Below, in pieces: positions 27,108 through 33,662 of a stretch of 33,662 bases of DNA (within the stretch, counting starts at the first letter, position 1; each line of letters begins with the position of its first letter). The notes under the pieces were generated by a model. The model was not told where the DNA came from and ran no database searches. It worked only from the letters and a program-made list of their open reading frames with translations. The stretch spans positions 1-33,662 of the forward strand of contig NZ_JAODTL010000061.1 of the NCBI RefSeq assembly GCF_026191375.1, given 5' to 3'. This DNA comes from Marinomonas pontica. GTDB lineage: Bacteria > Pseudomonadota > Gammaproteobacteria > Pseudomonadales > Marinomonadaceae. The position numbers were made by a program, and so were the translations under genes.

Positions 27108-28112
27108 CTAGCGAGCTAGAACTTTGCTATCGTCTTTCAAACTAGCTGGTGGCCAGTTCTCTAAACGCATTCCCAAAGACAAACCACGCTGTGCTAAAAC
27201 ATCTTTGATTTCAGTTAACGACTTCTTACCTAGGTTAGGCGTCTTAAGAAGCTCAACCTCAGTACGTTGAATCAAATCACCGATGTAATAAATGTTCTCT
27301 GCTTTCAAACAGTTAGCACTGCGAACGGTCAATTCAAGATCATCAACCGGGCGTAGCAAAATTGGATCAATCTCATCCTCTTCTTCTACAACAGGCGCTT
27401 CGCTCTCGCTTTCAAGGGCAACGAACACAGCAATTTGTTGTTGTAGAATAGTCGCTGCGCGACGTATTGCTTCTTCAGGATCGATCGTACCATTGGATTC
27501 GATGTCTAAGACTAACTTATCCAAATCTGTACGTTGCTCTACACGAGCATTATCGACGCTGTAAGCCACACGACGAACAGGGCTGAATGAGGCATCCAGC
27601 TGCAAGCGACCAATTGGACGAGTCTCATCGTCGCCAGCAACACGAGCATCAGCAGGCTCATAACCACGACCACGTGCGACTTTGATCTGCATAGTTAACT
27701 CTGCAGTGTCATCTAAGTGCGCAATGATATGATCAGGGTTAGCGATCTCTGCATCAGCAACCAACTGGATATCTCCAGCTGTTACGATACCAGGACCTTT
27801 TTTACTTAGAGTAAGAGTTGCCTCATCTTGCCCGTGTAGAGCGATCGCAACTCCTTTCAGGTTAAGAAGAATTTCAATTACATCTTCTTTAACCCCTTCG
27901 ATTGCGCTGTATTCGTGTAATACACCGTCGATTTCGACTTCAACAATCGCACAACCTGGCATTGAAGACAAAAGAATACGACGCAACGCGTTACCCAAAG
28001 TATGACCAAAACCACGTTCTAGCGGTTGCAGTGTAACTTTAGCGCGAGTATTGCCTAATTCCTGAACTTCAATGTTGCGTGGGGTTAACAATTCGCTCAC
28101 TGAACGCTGCAT
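27108..28112 (-). CDS. rpoA: RNA polymerase alpha subunit
   Basis: 334 aa. The N-terminal domain (1-235) carries the assembly surface, including R45 in [13 protein letters not shown]. An acidic linker (about 236-249, [12 protein letters not shown]) leads to the C-terminal domain, which binds UP elements and activators; R264 in [14 protein letters not shown] corresponds to E. coli R265. The end is [15 protein letters not shown] lies close before the ATG. It sits in the usual place between rpsD and rplQ. Confidence 0.98.
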   Translation of the reverse strand: MQRSVSELLTPRNIEVQELGNTRAKVTLQPLERGFGHTLGNALRRILLSSMPGCAIVEVEIDGVLHEYSAIEGVKEDVIEILLNLKGVAIALHGQDEATLTLSKKGPGIVTAGDIQLVADAEIANPDHIIAHLDDTAELTMQIKVARGRGYEPADARVAGDDETRPIGRLQLDASFSPVRRVAYSVDNARVEQRTDLDKLVLDIESNGTIDPEEAIRRAATILQQQIAVFVALESESEAPVVEEEDEIDPILLRPVDDLELTVRSANCLKAENIYYIGDLIQRTEVELLKTPNLGKKSLTEIKDVLAQRGLSLGMRLENWPPASLKDDSKVLAR

Positions 28113-28145
28113 AGATCCACCTATTTCTTAATCCTAATCACCGAC

Positions 28146-28766
28146 TTACTTAGAGTAAAGTTCGACAATTAGGTTCTCATTAATTTCAGCTGATAAATCG
28201 GCACGCTCTGGAGCAGCTTTGTAAGTTGCTTCCAATTTAGTTGAATCAACTTCGATCCAGTGGATCGGTGCACGATTTTTAGATAGCTCTAGTGCGCTTT
28301 GTACACGCAATTGCTTCTTAGCTTTTTCACGGATTGACACTACGTCACCAGCTTTAACTTGGTAAGACGGGATGTTAACCGTAGCGCCATTTACTAGAAT
28401 ACCTTTATGGCCAACTAGTTGACGAGCTTCCGCACGTGTAGAACCAAAACCTGCGCGGTATACAACGTTATCTAAACGTGATTCTAAAAGTTGAAGAAGG
28501 TTTTCACCTGTAGCACCTTTTAGACGAGCAGCAGATTTGTAGTAATTACGAAATTGCTTTTCAAGAACGCCGTACATACGACGTACTTTTTGTTTCTCAC
28601 GTAACTGCAAGCCGTAATCAGATAGACGTCCGCGACGTGCGCCATGCACACCAGGAACGGTTTCTACTTTACATTTCGACTCAAGAGCGCGTGAACCGCT
28701 CTTCAATTGCAAGTCGGTACCTTCACGACGAGACAACTTACAAGTTGGACCTATATAACGAGCCAT
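28146..28766 (-). CDS. rpsD: 30S ribosomal protein S4
   Basis: 206 aa, the same length as in E. coli. It starts [19 protein letters not shown] and has the S4 RNA-binding domain ([34 protein letters not shown]). It lacks the four-cysteine zinc site of some S4 proteins. In E. coli S4 nucleates 16S assembly and represses the alpha operon by binding the rpsM leader; see the leader structure at 29656-29697. GGAG lies eight bases before the ATG. Confidence 0.98.
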   Translation of the reverse strand: MARYIGPTCKLSRREGTDLQLKSGSRALESKCKVETVPGVHGARRGRLSDYGLQLREKQKVRRMYGVLEKQFRNYYKSAARLKGATGENLLQLLESRLDNVVYRAGFGSTRAEARQLVGHKGILVNGATVNIPSYQVKAGDVVSIREKAKKQLRVQSALELSKNRAPIHWIEVDSTKLEATYKAAPERADLSAEINENLIVELYSK

Positions 28767-28782
28767 GTATCTGTCTCCTCAA

Positions 28783-29175
28783 TTAAACGCGACGTTTCTT
28801 AGGTGGACGGCAACCGTTGTGCGGAATTGGCGTCACATCTGTGATGTTATTGATACGCAAGCCCAATGCATTCAATGCACGAACTGCGGACTCACGACCA
28901 GGACCAGGGCCCTTGATCATTACGTCAACGTTTTTAAGGCCGAACTCTTGTGCGACAGCACCGGCACGTTCCGCGGCTACCTGAGCTGCGAAAGGAGTAC
29001 TTTTACGAGATCCGCGAAAACCAGAACCACCGGCAGTAGCCCAAGACAAAGCGTTGCCTTGACGGTCAGTGATAGTCACGATCGTATTGTTAAATGACGC
29101 GTGTACATGAGCAACACCGTCGACAACCGTCTTTTTGACTTTTTTCTTGGTGTTGCGCGTAGCTGGCTTAGCCAT
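28783..29175 (-). CDS. rpsK: 30S ribosomal protein S11
   Basis: 130 aa. The blocks [21 protein letters not shown] and [18 protein letters not shown] are typical, and it ends [18 protein letters not shown]. It forms part of the platform near the mRNA exit. It is 16 bases before rpsD and 64 after rpsM; that 64-base gap holds a perfect 8-bp hairpin. Confidence 0.98.
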   Translation of the reverse strand: MAKPATRNTKKKVKKTVVDGVAHVHASFNNTIVTITDRQGNALSWATAGGSGFRGSRKSTPFAAQVAAERAGAVAQEFGLKNVDVMIKGPGPGRESAVRALNALGLRINNITDVTPIPHNGCRPPKKRRV

Positions 29176-29200
29176 ATTGCACTTTCCTATTTAATGCTCA

Positions 29201-29225
29201 GCTCTAGCAAACTTGTGGCTAGAGC
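29201..29225 (-). repeat. Hairpin in the rpsM-rpsK gap
   Basis: GCTCTAGC (29201-29208) and GCTAGAGC (29218-29225) form a perfect 8-bp stem with a 9-base loop. There is no U-run, so it is more likely an mRNA processing or stability element than a terminator. Confidence 0.45.
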
Positions 29226-29239
29226 GAAACGCGTTTAAA

Positions 29240-29596
29240 TTACTTACGAATTGGCTTACGAGGGCCTTTTCGTGTACGGGCGTTCGTTTTGGTACGTTGA
29301 CCACGAACTGGTAGGCTGCGGCGATGACGAATCCCGCGGTTGCAACCCAAGTCCATCAAACGTTTGATAGACATACTGACTTCACGACGTAAGTCACCCT
29401 CTACAGTATACTTAGCAACTTCGCCACGAAGTTCATCAAGGATTTCATCACTTAATGAACCGATTTTCGCAGTTTCTGCAACACCTGTAGCAGCGCAAAT
29501 AGCGCGTGAACGAGTGCGACCAATTCCGAAGATGTAAGTCAGAGAAATGACCGCATGTTTATTGTCAGGAATATTGACACCGGCTATACGAGCCAT
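29240..29596 (-). CDS. rpsM: 30S ribosomal protein S13
   Basis: 118 aa. It starts [26 protein letters not shown] and has the basic tail [29 protein letters not shown], which contacts tRNA and bridges the subunits. GGAG lies eight bases before the ATG. It is the first gene of the alpha operon and its 128-base leader contains a strong stem-loop. Confidence 0.98.
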   Translation of the reverse strand: MARIAGVNIPDNKHAVISLTYIFGIGRTRSRAICAATGVAETAKIGSLSDEILDELRGEVAKYTVEGDLRREVSMSIKRLMDLGCNRGIRHRRSLPVRGQRTKTNARTRKGPRKPIRK

Positions 29597-29655
29597 TCAC
29601 TTTACTCCGTTGTTATTGATGATTAAATGTTAATTCATCACTTTACTTTCATGAG

Positions 29656-29697
29656 GGCGGCTGATTATGCCTATCTTTAGGACATAAATCAACCACC
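29656..29697 (-). promoter_or_regulatory. Structured alpha-operon leader, candidate S4 translational operator
   Basis: On the minus strand GGTGGTTGATTTATG (29683-29697) pairs with CATAATCAGCCGCC (29656-29669): 14 pairs, two of them G-U, with one bulged U. Inside is a second helix, CCTA-AAGA-TAGG. No U-run follows, so it is not a terminator. It lies about 60 bases before the rpsM ATG, between rpmJ and rpsM, where E. coli has the pseudoknot bound by S4. The fold is seen in the sequence; S4 binding is inferred from position. Confidence 0.6.
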
Positions 29698-29724
29698 CTT
29701 ACCTATCATCGAGCAAACTCGCAA

Positions 29725-29838
29725 TTAACCTTGACGCTGTTTGTGACGAGGCTCAATGCAAATCACTCGAACTGAACCGTTACGACGAACGATTTTACAG
29801 TTACGACAGATTTTCTTTACAGATGCACGTACTTTCAT
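29725..29838 (-). CDS. rpmJ: 50S ribosomal protein L36
   Basis: A 37 aa protein too short for most gene finders, read from ATG 29838 to TAA 29725: [10 protein letters not shown]..., ending [10 protein letters not shown]. The zinc ribbon ligands C11, C14, C27 and H32 are all present, so this is the zinc-containing form. It lies between secY (19 bases upstream) and the alpha-operon leader, the usual place in proteobacteria. Confidence 0.96.
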   Translation of the reverse strand: MKVRASVKKICRNCKIVRRNGSVRVICIEPRHKQRQG

Positions 29839-29857
29839 GTTCAACTCCAACCTACGC

Positions 29858-31189
29858 TTAACGCATTAGGCCATTTGGACCATAACCAGTCAGATTAGAT
29901 TTCTTCATTAACGACTCGTATTGCTGACTCATCAAATGACTTTGCACTTGCGACATAAAGTCCATGACAACTACCACTACGATCAACATAGAAGTACCGC
30001 CAAAGTAGAATGGAACATTCCACGCAACAACAAAGAACTGAGGCATCAGAGACACTAGAGTGATGTACAAAGCACCAAACAATGTCAAACGAGTCATTAC
30101 ACCATCAATATATCGAGCTGTATGATCGCCTGGACGAATACCCGGCAAAAAAGCACCGGATTTTTTCAAGTTATCTGCCACATCTTTAGGGTTGAACACT
30201 AGCGCCGTATAGAAGAAGCAAAAGAAAACGATTGCTATCGCAAACAACAGCACATAGAGCGGTTGCCCAGGAGCTAGAGCCAAAGAGATATTCTGCAACC
30301 ATTCCATCCCCTCACCTTGACCAAACCACTGTCCGATCGAAGCAGGAAACAAAAGGATACTTGAAGCAAATATAGGTGGAATTACACCAGCCATATTCAC
30401 TTTAAGTGGCAAATGACTCTTTTGTGCAGCAAATACTTTTTTACCTTGTTGACGCTTGGCGTAGTTAACCGTTATACGACGTTGACCACGTTCGATGAAA
30501 ACAACAAACGCAATCGTCGCAATGGCCAATATACCAATCAACAACAAAGCTAAAATATTGATATCGCCTTGACGAGCCGACTCAAACGAACGACCTAAAG
30601 CAGAAGGCAGACCAGCAACGATACCAGCAAAGATAAGAATGGAAATACCATTACCAATACCTTTCTCCGTTACCTGCTCACCTAACCACATCAAGAAAAC
30701 AGTACCAGCAACAAGAGTAACAACAGCAACGGCATAAAATTCAATACCACTACTAAATGAAATCCCTTGACTTGCCAAGCCAACAGCCATACTGGCTGAC
30801 TGAACAAGCGCAAGCAAAACAGTACCGTAACGGGTGTACTGAGTAATCTTGCGACGACCAGCCTCACCCTCTTTCTTTAACTGCTCTAGCTGCGGACTCA
30901 CAACCGTCAATAACTGCATAATGATAGAGGCAGAAATATAGGGCAAAATCCCAAGCGCAAAAATACTCATGCGCTCAAGCGCGCCCCCTGAGAATACATT
31001 AAATAAACTCAGAATAGTGCCTTCATTTTGATCAAACAGGGCAGACAATCTATCCGGGTTAATACCCGGAACAGGAATGTGTGCACCAATTCGATATACA
31101 ATAATCGCTATAAACACGAAACGGATACGAGACCAAAGCTCGCTTAGTCCGTTTTGCATTCCAGCAGGTAGTGAGCCACGCTTTGCCAT
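29858..31189 (-). CDS. secY: Protein translocase subunit SecY
   Basis: 443 aa, the central channel of the Sec translocon in the inner membrane, with ten predicted helices. Recognisable blocks are the N-terminal amphipathic start, [25 protein letters not shown] (helix 2), the C4 loop [19 protein letters not shown], and [21 protein letters not shown] in the cytosolic C5 loop. The ATG directly follows the rplO stop (TAAATG) with GAGG upstream inside rplO, so translation is coupled. LspA, also encoded here, acts on lipoproteins exported through this channel. Confidence 0.98.
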   Translation of the reverse strand: MAKRGSLPAGMQNGLSELWSRIRFVFIAIIVYRIGAHIPVPGINPDRLSALFDQNEGTILSLFNVFSGGALERMSIFALGILPYISASIIMQLLTVVSPQLEQLKKEGEAGRRKITQYTRYGTVLLALVQSASMAVGLASQGISFSSGIEFYAVAVVTLVAGTVFLMWLGEQVTEKGIGNGISILIFAGIVAGLPSALGRSFESARQGDINILALLLIGILAIATIAFVVFIERGQRRITVNYAKRQQGKKVFAAQKSHLPLKVNMAGVIPPIFASSILLFPASIGQWFGQGEGMEWLQNISLALAPGQPLYVLLFAIAIVFFCFFYTALVFNPKDVADNLKKSGAFLPGIRPGDHTARYIDGVMTRLTLFGALYITLVSLMPQFFVVAWNVPFYFGGTSMLIVVVVVMDFMSQVQSHLMSQQYESLMKKSNLTGYGPNGLMR

Positions 31190-31624
31190 TTATTCCTCGA
31201 CTTTTCCGCCAGCAGCTTCGATAGCAGCACGAGCACCTTTAGTCACTTTAAGACCACGAACGGTAACAGCTTTGTCGATAGAACCTGACAAAATTACGCG
31301 TGCAGTTTTAATTTGATGACCAAGAATGTCGGCGCCTTTCAAAGCAGCCAAATCTACAACTTCAGCATTTACAGCAGCAAGTTCGTTTAAACGAACTTCA
31401 GCAACATACTTTGCCTGACGTGAAGTAAAACCGAATTTTGGCAGACGACGCTGCAAAGGCATTTGACCACCTTCAAAACCAGGTTTTACTGAGCCACCGG
31501 AACGAGACTTAAGACCTTTATGGCCACGTCCGCCAGTTTTACCCAAGCCGCTACCAATGCCGCGACCAACACGTTTAGGAGCATGCTTGCTACCTTCGCC
31601 AGGACGAAGTGTATTTAAGAACAT
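31190..31624 (-). CDS. rplO: 50S ribosomal protein L15
   Basis: 144 aa. It starts [22 protein letters not shown], with the long glycine/arginine-rich extension [18 protein letters not shown] and the block [20 protein letters not shown]. Its stop abuts the secY start. It sits one base from rpmD in the spc operon. Confidence 0.98.
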   Translation of the reverse strand: MFLNTLRPGEGSKHAPKRVGRGIGSGLGKTGGRGHKGLKSRSGGSVKPGFEGGQMPLQRRLPKFGFTSRQAKYVAEVRLNELAAVNAEVVDLAALKGADILGHQIKTARVILSGSIDKAVTVRGLKVTKGARAAIEAAGGKVEE

Positions 31625-31625
31625 G

Positions 31626-31811
31626 TTATTCTCCTACCACTTTAACCATATAATAAACTTTATTAACCATGCCGCGTACAGAAGGAGTATCTTCCAACTG
31701 ACGTGTTTGGCCAACTTTACGCAAACCCAAGCCTTTAACAGTTTCACGGTGCTTTGGAAGACGACCGATCGGGCTGCGGGTTAGTTGAACTGTGATGGTA
31801 TTATTCGCCAT
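31626..31811 (-). CDS. rpmD: 50S ribosomal protein L30
   Basis: 61 aa: [20 protein letters not shown] near the start, then [20 protein letters not shown]. Small ferredoxin-like RNA-binding fold. It is separated from rpsE by six bases and from rplO by one. Confidence 0.97.
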   Translation of the reverse strand: MANNTITVQLTRSPIGRLPKHRETVKGLGLRKVGQTRQLEDTPSVRGMVNKVYYMVKVVGE

Positions 31812-31817
31812 GACACA

Positions 31818-32318
31818 TTACCCCAAAATTTGATCGACTGACTTACCGCGTTTTGCCGCGATTTGTTCAGGTGCTTTCATATCCTGCAAACCTTTGATCG
31901 TAGCGCGAACTACGTTTACTGGGTTTGTAGAACCGTAACATTTAGCCAATACGTTGTGAACGCCAGCGATTTCTAGAACCGCACGCATCGCACCACCGGC
32001 AATGATACCTGTACCTTGAGAAGCAGGCTGCATGTAAACATTAGATGCACCGTGGTTTGCTTTAACAGGATACTGAAGAGTATCGCCATCAAGCTTCACA
32101 GTAACCATGTTACGACGCGCTTGTTCCATCGCTTTTTGAATAGCTTGAGGAACTTCACGTGCTTTACCACGGCCGAAGCCTACTTTTCCGTTTCCATCAC
32201 CAACGACCGTCAAAGCTGTGAAAGAGAAGATACGACCACCCTTTACAACTTTAGCAACGCGGTTTACTTGAACTAGCTTCTCTTGGAGGTCGCTAGTTTG
32301 TTGATCATTAACTGCCAT
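31818..32318 (-). CDS. rpsE: 30S ribosomal protein S5
   Basis: 166 aa. The N-terminal double-stranded RNA-binding domain ([40 protein letters not shown]) and the C-terminal domain ([19 protein letters not shown]) are clear. The loop KVVKGGR is where spectinomycin resistance mutations arise in other bacteria; the sequence here looks wild type. Confidence 0.98.
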   Translation of the reverse strand: MAVNDQQTSDLQEKLVQVNRVAKVVKGGRIFSFTALTVVGDGNGKVGFGRGKAREVPQAIQKAMEQARRNMVTVKLDGDTLQYPVKANHGASNVYMQPASQGTGIIAGGAMRAVLEIAGVHNVLAKCYGSTNPVNVVRATIKGLQDMKAPEQIAAKRGKSVDQILG

Positions 32319-32328
32319 TTGCTACCCC

Positions 32329-32679
32329 TTAGAACTCTAGACCGGCTTCACGTGCTGCGTCAGCAAGAACCTGAACGCGGCCATGGTATTTGAAACCAGA
32401 ACGGTCAAAAGCGACCGTAGTGACACCTGCTTCTTTAGCGCGTGCAGCAATCAAAGTACCCACTTCTTTAGCGGCTGCTTTGTTACCTGTCGCTGTGCCA
32501 CGAAGAGCTTCTTCAAGTGTAGAAGCGCTAGCTAGCACTTTACTTCCACAAGGAGAAATCACTTGAGCATACATATGGCGTGGTGTGCGATGTACAGTAA
32601 GACGATTCGCACCTAAGTCACGAATATGCAAACGAGCACGACGTGCACGACGAATCCGAGATTGTTTTTTAGTGTTCAT
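32329..32679 (-). CDS. rplR: 50S ribosomal protein L18
   Basis: 116 aa, the 5S rRNA-binding protein. It has a basic N-terminus ([20 protein letters not shown]) and blocks [16 protein letters not shown] and [23 protein letters not shown]. It lies 10 bases from each neighbour, as expected in the spc operon. Confidence 0.98.
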   Translation of the reverse strand: MNTKKQSRIRRARRARLHIRDLGANRLTVHRTPRHMYAQVISPCGSKVLASASTLEEALRGTATGNKAAAKEVGTLIAARAKEAGVTTVAFDRSGFKYHGRVQVLADAAREAGLEF

Positions 32680-32689
32680 GAATGCCTAC

Positions 32690-33223
32690 CTACTTCTTCT
32701 TAGCTTCTTTACGACGAATTACTTCGTCTGAATAGCGAACACCCTTGCCTTTGTACGGCTCTGGTGGACGGAAACCGCGAACTTCTGCAGCAACCTGACC
32801 AACGGCTTGTTTATCAATACCACGGATCACGATTTCTGTTTGAGAAGCACATTCAGCTGTTACGCCTTCAGGTAATTCGTAATCTACTGGGTGAGAGAAA
32901 CCCAGAGACAGGTTAAGTACATTGCCTTTAAGCGCAGCACGGTAACCAACACCTTGAAGAAACAATCTTTTCTCAAAACCCTGACTAACACCAACAACCA
33001 TGTTGTTAATCAAAGCACGAGTTGTACCAGCTAAGGCACGGCTTTGTTTTGCACCATCGCGCGCAGCGAAGGTAATAACATTTTCTTCTTTAGACACTTG
33101 TACGCTTGCGTGAACATTAAACTCTAAAGAACCTTTACCGCCTTTAACAACTACGGCCTGTCCATTTAGAGTCAAATCTACACCACTAGGAAGCGTCACG
33201 GGACTATTAGCAACTCGAGACAT
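32690..33223 (-). CDS. rplF: 50S ribosomal protein L6
   Basis: 177 aa, as in E. coli. It starts [17 protein letters not shown] and has two repeated L6 folds. The C-terminal signature is [19 protein letters not shown]. It lies eight bases after rpsH. Confidence 0.98.
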   Translation of the reverse strand: MSRVANSPVTLPSGVDLTLNGQAVVVKGGKGSLEFNVHASVQVSKEENVITFAARDGAKQSRALAGTTRALINNMVVGVSQGFEKRLFLQGVGYRAALKGNVLNLSLGFSHPVDYELPEGVTAECASQTEIVIRGIDKQAVGQVAAEVRGFRPPEPYKGKGVRYSDEVIRRKEAKKK

Positions 33224-33231
33224 ACTAACTC

Positions 33232-33624
33232 CTAGAATACTGTGCAGATTACTTCGCCACCGATACCAGCAGCACGAGCTGCACGGTCTGTCATCACACC
33301 TTTAGAGGTTGAGATGATTGCAACACCAAGACCTGCTTCTACTTTAGGTAGAGATGCAGTGCCTTTGTATTGACGCAAACTTGGGCGAGATGCGCGTTTG
33401 ATTTGTTCGATAACAGGCTTACCTTCGTAGTATTTCAACTCGATAGTAAGTGTTGGTTTTACTGCTTCATCTACAGAAAAGTCACCTACGTAACCTTCTT
33501 CGCGTAGTACAGCAGCAATCGATGCTTTCATTTTTGATGAAGGCATACTCACAGATGTCTTAGCAGCCATCTGTGCATTACGAATACGTGTAAACATATC
33601 CGCAAGGGTATCTTGCATACTCAT
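33232..33624 (-). CDS. rpsH: 30S ribosomal protein S8
   Basis: 130 aa. It starts [18 protein letters not shown] and ends with the signature [26 protein letters not shown]. In E. coli S8 represses the spc operon by binding in the rplE region, which is outside this window. AGGAG lies seven bases before the ATG. The remaining 38 bases of the window show no coding end of rpsN, which would be expected next. Confidence 0.98.
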   Translation of the reverse strand: MSMQDTLADMFTRIRNAQMAAKTSVSMPSSKMKASIAAVLREEGYVGDFSVDEAVKPTLTIELKYYEGKPVIEQIKRASRPSLRQYKGTASLPKVEAGLGVAIISTSKGVMTDRAARAAGIGGEVICTVF

Positions 33625-33662
33625 TTAAGAGCTCCTAATTTAAAAAACCATTGTGCAGCAAA

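Overview
The window looks like a chromosomal core region of a marine-type gammaproteobacterium. Protein features and gene order resemble Pseudomonas and the Oceanospirillales; Marinomonas or a relative is my best guess, made by recall and not by a database search. Almost every base belongs to a conserved housekeeping gene. I see no tRNA, rRNA, insertion sequence, prophage, CRISPR array or defence island, and no stretch above 300 bases without a gene.

Layout. (1) 30-7398, minus strand: murJ, ribF, ileS, lspA, fkpB, ispH, covering peptidoglycan precursor flipping, flavin cofactors, isoleucine charging, lipoprotein signal cleavage, protein folding and isoprenoid synthesis. The last four genes overlap by 1 to 4 bases and are one operon. 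murJ and ribF each carry an apparent single-base frameshift. (2) 7399-11658: rpsT on the plus strand, then a minus-strand set rplU, rpmA, obgE, proB, dgkA. (3) 11659-15651: ispB (plus), an alpha/beta hydrolase (minus), and the unsaturated fatty acid pair fabA-fabB (plus). (4) 15726-21329, minus: a PreP-like M16 peptidase, two acyltransferases (one a standard PlsC) and the Smr-domain protein SmrA. (5) 21448-26543: ssb and a YajR-like MFS transporter (minus), divergent from uvrA (plus), with a LexA box between them. (6) 26688-33624, minus: the end of the spc ribosomal operon (rpsH, rplF, rplR, rpsE, rpmD, rplO, secY, rpmJ) followed by the alpha operon (rpsM, rpsK, rpsD, rpoA, rplQ).

How the parts fit. 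Most genes serve translation, secretion and envelope building. LspA matures lipoproteins exported through SecY. IspH and IspB make and elongate isoprenoids, and MurJ flips the lipid-linked cell wall precursor built on an isoprenoid carrier. FabA/FabB make the acyl chains that the acyltransferases place on glycerol phosphate, and DgkA recycles diacylglycerol. UvrA and SSB share a DNA-damage-responsive control region.

There is no obvious new system. The observations most worth checking are the two frameshifts in normally essential genes, a structured leader at the alpha operon that fits an S4-type translational operator, the shared SOS box that may place a transporter under LexA, and an acyltransferase with a variant catalytic motif.
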